From: JALORV01 sp963724365
GTDB taxonomy: Bacteria > Pseudomonadota > Gammaproteobacteria > Burkholderiales > Burkholderiaceae_F
Reading direction: 5' to 3'
Length of the DNA: 64,000 nucleotides
Assembly (NCBI GenBank): GCA_963724365.1
Contig: CAVRUR010000014.1
Location: 124,001-188,000, forward strand
Shown in pieces: positions 52,079 through 59,466 of this stretch (position 1 is its first letter; each line of letters opens with the position of its first letter). The notes under the pieces are model-generated. The model was not told the DNA's origin and made no database searches. It saw nothing but the letters and a program-made list of their open reading frames with translations. The translations under genes were made by a program, and so were the position numbers.

Positions 52079-52975
52079 TCAGGAGCTGCCCTGTGACGAC
52101 GAAGCAGGCCGTCGTGACCGGACCGTGCCGGTGGCGAGTGCCGTGCCGGCCAGGATGATCGCGCACCCGATCAGCATCGTCTGCGTGACGGTCTCTCCAA
52201 GGAAGATTCCGCCCCACAGCATCGCAAAGGCCGGAATGAGGTAGGTCACGGTCATCGCAGTGGCTGGGCCGACCCGAGCAATCAGCCGGAAATACAGGAT
52301 GTAGGCGATGCCCGTGCACAGCACGCCGAGCGCGGTCGCGGCGGCCCAGTCGATCGCGGCGGGTGGCGCAGCGGGCCAGGTGGCGACGGCGAACGGCAAC
52401 AGCAGGAGCGCAGCGGCGGTCTGGCTGCCGGCGGCCACCGCCAGTGGTCGGACACCGACGAAGTTACGCTTCGCCACACTGGCCGAGACGCCATAGGACA
52501 ACGTCGCAATCAGCGCCGCGATGATGGCCCAGCCGCTGCTGTCTCCGCCGAACCCGGCCTTTGCGCCCGAGAGCCACAGCACTCCTGCGAAACCGATCCC
52601 CATGCCGATCCACTGCAGGAGAGTCAGCCGCTCGCGCAGCCATACCCAGGCGACCAGTGCTGTGAACAGCGGCGCGGTGGCATTCAGGATCGATGCCAGG
52701 CCGGCCGTGATCGACAGGACCGCCCAGGCGAACAGTGCGAAAGGTATCGCCGTGTTGACCGCGCCGAGCAGCACGAACCGCGCCGGCGCTGCCCGCAGTT
52801 CCGAGAAATCCCCGCGCAGCGCCAGCAGCGGCAGCAGCATCAGCGCCGCGATCGCCACGCGCAGTTCGGCCAGAGCGAACGCGCCAAAGGCGGGCACCGC
52901 CATGCGGGTGAAGAGAAAACTCGCGCCCCAGAGTGCGGCGAGCAGGACTAGATCGGCGAGGTCGCGGCGTTTCAT
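52079..52975 (-). CDS. EamA/DMT-family transporter
   Basis: Inner-membrane drug/metabolite exporter-type protein, 298 residues, frame intact. Seen: two EamA repeats of five helices each. The first begins LVLLAALWGASFLFTRMAVP and includes LRVAIAALMLLPLLALRGDF and SITAGLASILNATAPLFTAL VAWVWLRERLT, with the conserved PLFTALVAWVWLRE block; the second begins WAIIAALIATLSYGVSASVA and ends ILAGTALATG. ATG at 52975. It lies upstream of kynB on the same strand; a substrate related to tryptophan or kynurenine metabolism is conceivable but only by position. Confidence 0.88.
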   Translation of the reverse strand: MKRRDLADLVLLAALWGASFLFTRMAVPAFGAFALAELRVAIAALMLLPLLALRGDFSELRAAPARFVLLGAVNTAIPFALFAWAVLSITAGLASILNATAPLFTALVAWVWLRERLTLLQWIGMGIGFAGVLWLSGAKAGFGGDSSGWAIIAALIATLSYGVSASVAKRNFVGVRPLAVAAGSQTAAALLLLPFAVATWPAAPPAAIDWAAATALGVLCTGIAYILYFRLIARVGPATAMTVTYLIPAFAMLWGGIFLGETVTQTMLIGCAIILAGTALATGTVRSRRPASSSQGSS

Positions 52976-53069
52976 GACGGCATTGTCGACGCGCCGGAAT
53001 CGTCGGGCCATCCGCTTCTTGCGGTCAATCCGGCATTCGACGCTCCTGGGTCGCGCCGGCTCGGCCGGT

Positions 53070-53591
53070 TCAGCGCCACGGCGTTCGCAACGCAGGCGGC
53101 AGCGGCTCTTCGACCGCACTGGCGAAGTAGCGGCCGTCATGAAACACCAGCGGCGTGCCGCCCGGTGCATCGAAGTGCATCACCTCGCCGACCAGGATGA
53201 GGTGATCTCCCTCGGGATGCCGGCTGCGATTGTGCGCAATCAGCGTGGCGACGCAACCGTGCAGCAATGGCATGTCATGCGGCCCGTTGTGCCAGTCGGC
53301 CGGACCGAAACGATCCGCACCGTGCGTGGCGAAGCGCCGCGCCACCTCGAGTTGGTCGCCGGCGAGCACATTGACCGCGTAATGCGAGCACGACTCGAAC
53401 GCGGCCAGCGAGTGCGCCTTGTACGCCAGGCTCCACAGCACCAGCGGTGGTTCGAGTGACACCGAGTTGAAGGAATTGACGGTCAGGCCCACCGGTGCCC
53501 CATGGGCGTCACGCGTGGTGACGACCGTGACCCCGGTGGCAAACTGGGCAAGCGCCCGGCGGTAATCCTTGTCATGGGCTTTCGCCTGCAT
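53070..53591 (-). CDS. Flavin reductase-like domain protein
   Basis: FMN-binding split-barrel protein, 173 residues, intact. Seen: YRRALAQFATGVTVVTTRDA at the N-terminus, VGLTVNSFNSVSLEPPLVLW with the FMN-binding S/T-F-x-S-V-S-L-x-P-P pattern, SHYAVNVLAGDQLEVARRFA, and HGCVATLIAHNRSRHPEGDH LILVGEVMHF. Such proteins reduce free flavin with NAD(P)H for partner monooxygenases; no oxygenase component is adjacent, so the partner is unknown. Divergent from lemA across 132 bases. Confidence 0.88.
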   Translation of the reverse strand: MQAKAHDKDYRRALAQFATGVTVVTTRDAHGAPVGLTVNSFNSVSLEPPLVLWSLAYKAHSLAAFESCSHYAVNVLAGDQLEVARRFATHGADRFGPADWHNGPHDMPLLHGCVATLIAHNRSRHPEGDHLILVGEVMHFDAPGGTPLVFHDGRYFASAVEEPLPPALRTPWR

Positions 53592-53723
53592 GCACCGATT
53601 CTACGTGCCGGGCGTGCACCGACGCGCCGAACGCTATGATCCCCGCTGCAGAAATCGGACCGGCTAAGCAGGCGTCGCCAGCAGGTTCAACAAAGTCACA
53701 GAACGACGTTCAATCCGGAGGAC

Positions 53724-54326
53724 ATGATGAAGGCATTGCGGGGACTCTTTGCCGTGATTCTGGCCAGCCTGCTGGCCGGCTGCGGCTACAACACGATCCA
53801 GCAGAAGGACGAGGCCGTGAAATCGGCGTGGGCCGAAGTGCTCAGCCAGTATCAACGCCGCGCCGACCTGATTCCCAATATCGTCAGCACGGTCAAGGGC
53901 GAGGCCGACTTCGAGAAGACCACACTGCAGAACGTGATCGAGGCGCGTGCCAAGGCGACCGCCATCCAGGCTACGCCCGAGCTCGTCAACAATCCTGAGG
54001 CGTTTGCGAAATTCACGCAGGCGCAGGGTGAATTGAGTTCGGCACTGTCCCGGTTGCTGGTGACGGTCGAGAACTATCCCAACCTCAAGGCCAATGCCGG
54101 TTTCCAGGAATTGCGCACGCAGCTCGAAGGCACGGAAAACCGCATCGGCATAGCGCGCAATCGCTACATCAAATCGGTCGAGGACTTCAACACCTTCGTG
54201 CGACAGTTGCCGCAGAGCCTCACCGCGATGGTGTTCGGCTACAAGCCCAAGCCGCAGTTCGCCGTGGAAAACGAATCGGCCATCAGCAAGCCTCCGACCG
54301 TCGACTTCGGCACGCCGAAGAAGTAG
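53724..54326 (+). CDS. lemA: LemA-family membrane-anchored protein
   Basis: 200 residues, intact. Seen: signal/lipobox LLAGC at about residues 15-19, suggesting a lipoprotein in this genome rather than a simple membrane anchor, then a long helical domain (NTIQQKDEAVKSAWAEVLSQ, YQRRADLIPNIVSTVKGEAD, VIEARAKATAIQATPELVNN, RLLVTVENYPNLKANAGFQE LRTQLEGTENRIGIARNRYI), the LemA fold. Preceded by CCGGAGG. It heads a three-gene module with two TPM-domain genes, a conserved pairing of unknown function, proposed in some bacteria to affect envelope integrity. Confidence 0.95.
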   Translation: MMKALRGLFAVILASLLAGCGYNTIQQKDEAVKSAWAEVLSQYQRRADLIPNIVSTVKGEADFEKTTLQNVIEARAKATAIQATPELVNNPEAFAKFTQAQGELSSALSRLLVTVENYPNLKANAGFQELRTQLEGTENRIGIARNRYIKSVEDFNTFVRQLPQSLTAMVFGYKPKPQFAVENESAISKPPTVDFGTPKK

Positions 54327-54357
54327 CGACGGAACGGCACTGCACCGGGCAGGCTCC

Positions 54358-55413
54358 ATGCCGTTGATGAAGCGGGTGGCCGCGCCGCTCGCGGCGCTGG
54401 CGTTCGCACTGATCGCCGCGGTCGCGGGCGCGCAGCAGGGGCCGGCGCCGCTCCCGAAGGGAGTCTTCCCCGGGGCCGAGCCGAGCGCGGCGCCCACGGC
54501 CGCCCCTGCCCCGGCGCCGCGAGCCGAACCGCCGGCAACCGGCGGACCGGCGGGGCGCGACCTCGCGCGTGATCCCCTCGGTCGGGTCGCCATCCCTCCG
54601 GCGGCGCCCGTTACGGACCTGGCCGGCGTGCTCACGCCCGCTGCGCAGCAGGCCCTGCGCAGCAAGCTGATCGAGTTCGAGCGCGCGCGTGGCTCGCAGA
54701 TTGCCGTCATTGTCGTTCCGACGACGCAGCCAGAACCGATTGCGGATTTCACGAACCGCGTCGGTGATGCCTGGAAGATCGGGCGCAAGGGCGTCGGCGA
54801 TGGCGTACTGATCGCCCTGGCGGTCCAGGATCGCAAGGTCTGGATCAGCGTGGCGCGTGCGCTAGAAGGAGCGATACCGGACGTCGTGGCGTCGCGCATC
54901 ACGCGCGAACTCATGGGTCCGTCATTTGCGAAGGGCGACTTTGCCGGCGGCATCAATGCCGGTGTCGATGCCGTGATGAAGCGCATCGAAGGCGAAGCAC
55001 TGCCGACCCCGGCTGGCATCCCGCGTCACAAGGTGGACGCAGGCGAGGACCTGATGGCCGCGCTCGTACCGCTGATCATTTTCGGCGCCATCGTGGCGGG
55101 ACTGCTGCGGCGCGCGTTTGGCACGCCCGGTGCTGCAGTCACCAGTATGGGTGTCGGTGCGCTCGCGGGAGTCCTGCTGACGTCGCTCGTCATGGGCGCC
55201 ATCGCGGCCGTGGCGGTGTTTGTGTTTTCTGGCTTCCTGGGTGGGGGAAGCGGCGGCGGGCGGGTGCTGGGCGGGCGACGCCGTGGGCCAATCATCATTC
55301 CCGGAGGCTGGTCCGGCGGAGGCGGCTGGGGCGGAGGCGGCGGCGGGGGCGGAGGCTGGAGCTCCGGTGGCGGAGGCGACTTTGCTGGTGGTGGCGGCGG
55401 CAGCAGCTGGTAG
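54358..55413 (+). CDS. YgcG-like TPM-domain membrane protein with Gly-rich tail
   Basis: 351 residues. Seen: signal peptide (RVAAPLAALAFALIAAVAGA), a Pro/Ala-rich linker at about 30-75, a TPM domain at about 84-215 (VTDLAGVLTPAAQQALRSKL, GSQIAVIVVPTTQPEPIADF, VGDGVLIALAVQDRKVWISV), two C-terminal membrane helices near 222-296, and a tail of Gly, Trp and Ser repeats ending in GGGGGSSW. The Gly-rich tail is typical of YgcG/TPM proteins. Starts 31 bases after lemA; the next TPM gene follows 4 bases later. Confidence 0.92.
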   Translation: MPLMKRVAAPLAALAFALIAAVAGAQQGPAPLPKGVFPGAEPSAAPTAAPAPAPRAEPPATGGPAGRDLARDPLGRVAIPPAAPVTDLAGVLTPAAQQALRSKLIEFERARGSQIAVIVVPTTQPEPIADFTNRVGDAWKIGRKGVGDGVLIALAVQDRKVWISVARALEGAIPDVVASRITRELMGPSFAKGDFAGGINAGVDAVMKRIEGEALPTPAGIPRHKVDAGEDLMAALVPLIIFGAIVAGLLRRAFGTPGAAVTSMGVGALAGVLLTSLVMGAIAAVAVFVFSGFLGGGSGGGRVLGGRRRGPIIIPGGWSGGGGWGGGGGGGGGWSSGGGGDFAGGGGGSSW

Positions 55414-55417
55414 GACC

Positions 55418-55921
55418 ATGGAACTCGGACGAACCCTGCGGCACTTGTTGACCACTCCGGGCGCGGTGCGCCGCGCGTTTCCGGAGGAGGCGCTGGTGCG
55501 CATCCGCGCAGTGATTGCGGCGAGCGAGGCCGCGCACAGCGGCGAGATCCGCTTCGCGGTCGAGGCCGCGCTGCCGTGGAGCTACCTGCGGCGCGATGCG
55601 CCGGCGCGCGAACGTGCTCAGATGATCTTCTCGAAACTGCGTGTCTGGGACACCGCCCACAATAACGGCGTACTGATTTATGTCGAGTTGGCCGACCACC
55701 AGATCGAGATCGTTGCGGACCGCGGCATCGGGACTCATGTGACCGCTCAGGAATGGACCCACATTGCAGCTTCGATGCGCGAGCGGTTTCGCTCAAGGGC
55801 GTTCGAGGCCGGTGCCATCGAAGGCGTGCAGGCCGTCGGCGCGTTGCTGGCGCGGCATTACCCGCTGGCCGATGGCGAGCGCAATCCCAATGAACTGCCC
55901 GACCATCCTGCTGTTCTCTAG
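55418..55921 (+). CDS. Second TPM-domain protein
   Basis: 167 residues from ATG 55418; the frame is open further upstream but that part is antisense-like and overlaps the previous gene. Seen: FPEEALVRIRAVIAASEAAH, SGEIRFAVEAALPWSYLRRD, QMIFSKLRVWDTAHNNGVLI YVELADHQIEIVADRGIGTH, and AIEGVQAVGALLARHYPLAD, the TPM domain without signal peptide or membrane helix. Together with lemA and the preceding TPM gene this is a recurring three-gene set. Probably acts at the inner face of the membrane. Confidence 0.9.
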   Translation: MELGRTLRHLLTTPGAVRRAFPEEALVRIRAVIAASEAAHSGEIRFAVEAALPWSYLRRDAPARERAQMIFSKLRVWDTAHNNGVLIYVELADHQIEIVADRGIGTHVTAQEWTHIAASMRERFRSRAFEAGAIEGVQAVGALLARHYPLADGERNPNELPDHPAVL

Positions 55922-55953
55922 CTTAAGCAGGCTTTAGCGGAATCAGGCCCCAC

Positions 55954-56496
55954 TTGAATGTCTTCGAGCCCGACGGCCTGTGGGATGCGGTGCGTGAGCG
56001 CCTTGCACGGCCCGGCGCACTCGGCTGGCTGGCGTTGATCCCCGTCGTCGGTGCGTTTGCCGTCGCAATCGCCGCCGAAACCGGAGTGCGTGTATTCAAT
56101 ACTGAATGGCATCCCGTGTTCGGGTATTCGGCGCGACCGGACGTAGACGGATCCCGGTTTCGTGCGCTCTGGGTCGCCCTTGCCCTGGCCCCGTATCTGC
56201 AGGGCGTCGTCGGTGCGCTCCTGCTCCCGATGTATGGTCGCCCCCGTCAGTGGCGAGCGGCCATTGCGGTCGCGGTGGTCGGCACTGTGCCGTTGTATCT
56301 CGCCGGCCTGACCATGGTCTGGCTGCCGGGAATCATCCTGGTGCTGGGGGTGTTTTTCGTCAGCTTCGTCTGGTGGGTCAATGGCGCAAGAGAACTGCTC
56401 GACGTGCCGCATTCCGAGACCACGGAGTTCGTGACCATCACGCTGATTGGATCGACTACGGCGGTGTTGCTGATCACGACGGCCCTGCCCGTCTGA
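55954..56496 (+). CDS. Yip1-like polytopic membrane protein
   Basis: 180 residues from a TTG start at 55954. Seen: five hydrophobic segments at about residues 22-44, 72-92 (WVALALAPYLQGVVGALLLP), 103-122 (AIAVAVVGTVPLYLAGLTMV), 124-143 (LPGIILVLGVFFVSFVWWVN) and 161-178. The order P-x(n)-LPGI and WWVNGARELLDVPHSETTEF is reminiscent of Yip1-family proteins, but I could not verify this. No functional clue from neighbours. Confidence 0.5.
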   Translation: MNVFEPDGLWDAVRERLARPGALGWLALIPVVGAFAVAIAAETGVRVFNTEWHPVFGYSARPDVDGSRFRALWVALALAPYLQGVVGALLLPMYGRPRQWRAAIAVAVVGTVPLYLAGLTMVWLPGIILVLGVFFVSFVWWVNGARELLDVPHSETTEFVTITLIGSTTAVLLITTALPV

Positions 56497-56612
56497 CGCG
56501 CGACGACGCGGCAGGGTCGATGCCCGTAAGCTCGTGGCCATTGTCGCGACCAATAGACTGGCCGTCACCTCCGGCGGTGTCTAACTTAAATCGAAACAAG
56601 GGAGTCGAACCC

Positions 56613-57191
<579 letters not shown>

Positions 57192-57211
57192 CCGCAATCC
57201 GCGATGTCGCA

Positions 57212-57237
57212 GTGCGATGGTGCCGCTACCATCGCAC
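57212..57237 (+). promoter_or_regulatory. Perfect inverted repeat upstream of the thioredoxin-DUF3570 cluster
   Basis: GTGCGATGGT-GCCGCT-ACCATCGCAC, ten perfectly paired bases, 23 bases before the thioredoxin gene start and 20 after the msrA stop. No T tract follows, so termination is unlikely to be its only role; a regulator operator or an RNA hairpin near the ribosome-binding site (GGGGAGGA at 57248) fits. Confidence 0.5.
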
Positions 57238-57260
57238 GGTCGTCATCGGGGAGGATGTGC

Positions 57261-57764
57261 ATGCGGTCCAAGAAACTGTTTGTTGCGGTCTGTGCCGCAT
57301 TGTTCGTCGGTGCTGTTTCAGCGAAAGACGTTGGCAAGCCTGCCCCCGCATTTGATCTGCCGGCGGCCGGTGCGCAGAAAGTCAGACTGGCCGACCTCAA
57401 GGGTCGCGTCGTGCTGGTCGACTTCTGGGCCTCATGGTGTGCGCCGTGCAAGCAGTCGTTCCCGTGGATGAACGAGATGCAGGCCAAGTATGGGCCGAAG
57501 GGTCTGACGATCATCGGCATCAACGTCGACAAGAAGCGCGAAGACGCCGACAAGTTTCTCGCAGGCACGCCGGCGAAGTTCACGGTGGCCTATGACTCCG
57601 CCGGCAAGGTCGCGGAGTCGTACCAGCCCCAGGGCATGCCTACTTCGTTCCTGATCGGTGCCGATGGCGTGGTGCGTGCCATGCATGTCGGATTCCGAGA
57701 AGGCGACCGCGAGAAGCTCGAAGCCGAACTGGCCGCCGCGGTATCGGCCGCCGCGCGCAAGTGA
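57261..57764 (+). CDS. Exported TlpA-like thioredoxin of the DUF3570 cluster
   Basis: 167 residues. Seen: signal peptide (KKLFVAVCAALFVGAVSAKD), PAPAFDLPAAGAQKVRLADL, VVLVDFWASWCAPCKQSFPW with the redox pair CAPC, ITIIGINVDKKREDADKFL-like segment, and the cis-Pro loop QGMPTSFLIGADGVV. Periplasmic thiol-disulfide protein. The frame extends upstream to 57204, but ATG 57261 directly precedes the signal peptide. It is 7 bases before the DUF4266 gene, so the two are co-transcribed. It may keep cysteines of the DUF4266 lipoprotein reduced, an inference. Confidence 0.93.
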   Translation: MRSKKLFVAVCAALFVGAVSAKDVGKPAPAFDLPAAGAQKVRLADLKGRVVLVDFWASWCAPCKQSFPWMNEMQAKYGPKGLTIIGINVDKKREDADKFLAGTPAKFTVAYDSAGKVAESYQPQGMPTSFLIGADGVVRAMHVGFREGDREKLEAELAAAVSAAARK

Positions 57765-57771
57765 GGACACG

Positions 57772-57993
57772 ATGACGAAGCGCTTGTTGATCACGATCGC
57801 TGTGGCCGTGCTGGTGACCGGCTGCGAGTCGATGCCGAAGGTGCAGCCCTGGCAGAAGGGCAATCTCGCCAAACACGAAATGGCGTTCGACCCGGACGCG
57901 CTCGAGACGCGCTTCGCCGACCACACCTACTTCAGCAAGGAAGGCGCGTCAGGCGGTGCCAGCGTCGGAGGCGGCGGATGCGGCTGCAACTAG
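57772..57993 (+). CDS. DUF4266 small Cys-tailed lipoprotein
   Basis: 73 residues. Seen: signal with lipobox VTGC (Cys at about residue 18), then ESMPKVQPWQKGNLAKHEMA FD, and a C-terminal SKEGASGGASVGGGGCGCN with two terminal cysteines. The PWxxG-x-LA and GGGCGCN features are those of DUF4266. Function unknown. The gene sits between the thioredoxin and DUF3570 genes; the same association is familiar to me from other Gram-negative genomes. The CxC tail could bind a metal or a redox partner. Its stop is 5 bases before the DUF3570 start used here. Confidence 0.88.
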   Translation: MTKRLLITIAVAVLVTGCESMPKVQPWQKGNLAKHEMAFDPDALETRFADHTYFSKEGASGGASVGGGGCGCN

Positions 57994-57998
57994 ACAGT

Positions 57999-59171
57999 AT
58001 GGATACCACGCTCAAGATGCCACGACGCGGCGCGGTTCTGGCCGCGGCGCTTGCGCTGCCCGGACTGCTGCCGGGTGGGGCGCAGGCACAGGTCACAGCA
58101 CCCAACGCCACATTGGTGCAGTTCAAGTACCTTTACTACAAGGACTATCAGGAGTCCGGCGACCGCATGACGGTGAAGTCGCCGGCGCTTTACCTGCTGG
58201 CGCCGATCACCGACGACTGGGTATTCGAGATCGGCGCGGTCTACGACAGCATCTCGGGTGCGTCGCCGTATTACCACACGACGCTGTCGGGGGCATCGGG
58301 CCTGGGCATCAAGGATGCACGGACCGCAGTGGATGTCACGGTCACCAAGTATTTCGCGAATCGCACTTCGGTGGCGATCCGCGCGGCCTACTCGGACGAG
58401 GACGACTACCGCTCGACCGCAGGGGCCGTGACAATCCGGCATGCAACGCCTGATCAGAACACGACATTCACCGTGGGCGGCGGGTACTCTGGCGACGAAG
58501 TTTTTCCCACCGTCGGAACCCAACCACCGCCCACGCGGCAAAAGCGGACCTATGACGCCATCGTCGGCCTGTCACAGGTGTTCTCGCCGAACGACATCGG
58601 CCAGTTCAATTTCTACTACGCGCACCAGAGCGGTTATCTGACCGACCCGTACAAGGCGTACTGGGGCATCGACAACCGCCCGGCCACGCGCGATCAGTTC
58701 GCAGGCCTGGTGCGGTGGAACCACTACTTCGATTCCGCCAATGCGACGCTGCGCATGTCGTACCGCTACTACCAGGACGACTGGGAAGTGGTGGCCAACA
58801 CCGTTACCTTCGACTGGGCGCAGACGCTTCCCGATGGTTGGATCCTGACCCCCGGACTGCGCTACACGACGCAGAGCGCCGCGATTTTCTACTACGACCC
58901 GGTCTACGACCCGATACTCGGAGCGCCTTATCCGCCGGGCTACCTGAACAATCCGGGCGGCTTCTACACCTCGGACCAGCGCCTCTCGGCGTTCGGCGGC
59001 ATCACGGCAGGCCTGAAGGTGTCGAAGGCCCTGCCGGCCGGTTGGCTGATCGACGCAAAAGCCGAATACCTCGAGCAGCGTGCCGACTGGCGACTGGGCG
59101 GCGAAGGCAGCCCAGGACTGGAGACCTTCAAGGCCCAGATGTATCAGGTCGGGGTCACGAAAAAGTTCTAG
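57999..59171 (+). CDS. DUF3570 outer-membrane-like protein with ApbE flavinylation-type motifs
   Basis: 390 residues from ATG 57999 (an ATG at 57978 in the same frame would overlap DUF4266). Seen: signal peptide (AVLAAALALPGLLPGGAQAQ), then alternating beta strands rich in Tyr, Trp and Asn to a C-terminal Phe (GVTKKF), the signature of an outer-membrane beta-barrel. Near residues 83-89 DSISGAS matches the D-x-x-[ST]-G-A-[ST] site that ApbE modifies with FMN, and SGAS recurs at 97-100 in TTLSGASG. Member of DUF3570. The gene is followed by a repeat and then apbE. Intact frame. Confidence 0.88.
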   Translation: MDTTLKMPRRGAVLAAALALPGLLPGGAQAQVTAPNATLVQFKYLYYKDYQESGDRMTVKSPALYLLAPITDDWVFEIGAVYDSISGASPYYHTTLSGASGLGIKDARTAVDVTVTKYFANRTSVAIRAAYSDEDDYRSTAGAVTIRHATPDQNTTFTVGGGYSGDEVFPTVGTQPPPTRQKRTYDAIVGLSQVFSPNDIGQFNFYYAHQSGYLTDPYKAYWGIDNRPATRDQFAGLVRWNHYFDSANATLRMSYRYYQDDWEVVANTVTFDWAQTLPDGWILTPGLRYTTQSAAIFYYDPVYDPILGAPYPPGYLNNPGGFYTSDQRLSAFGGITAGLKVSKALPAGWLIDAKAEYLEQRADWRLGGEGSPGLETFKAQMYQVGVTKKF

Positions 59172-59395
59172 TCGTTGCGCCGCTCGCGTACGCGACGCGC
59201 AATGCGCGTCGCACGTGCGCTGGCGCAATTCGCTCCTCGTGTACGCGACCGCGTCGCGGTCGCACGTGCACTCGTCGCGTAAATTCAAGTAAGTCGGCTC
59301 TGCTCCGGAGCGGCCGCGCGCTCCGCCGATCCTCAAAGGCAAGGCTCCCTCCCGGGCCCTCCCTCCACGAGGGAGGGTGTGAGCGAGTTCGCGCT
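59172..59395 (+). repeat. Dispersed intergenic hairpin repeat, copy 4
   Basis: Between the DUF3570 and apbE genes. The first module is doubled: GCGACGCGC-AAT-GCGCGTCGC (9-bp perfect hairpin, 59182-59202) and then GTGTACGCGACCGCGTCGCG with GCGACCGC-GTC-GCGGTCGC (8-bp perfect, 59246-59264), each followed by CACGTGC. Then AGTCGGCTCTGCTCCGGAGC and CGCGCTCCGCCGA, then the GC hairpin CCCTCCCT-CCACG-AGGGAGGG (59360-59380). It lacks the variable middle hairpin. It may attenuate or process the transcript between the two genes. Confidence 0.8.
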
Positions 59396-59466
59396 TGGCC
59401 GGTAGCATCGCGTCTCACACGAGACGCACGTGACGCTCGACTCCCTATACATTCGAATTCAAGGCC

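Noticed and set aside
55220..55417. Extended N-terminus of the second TPM protein
   Set aside because: This part overlaps the glycine-rich tail of the upstream gene in another frame and lacks TPM homology; ATG 55418 is a good start.
56106..56612. Extended N-terminus of msrA
   Set aside because: It overlaps the Yip1-like gene in another frame; MsrA homology begins near 56613.
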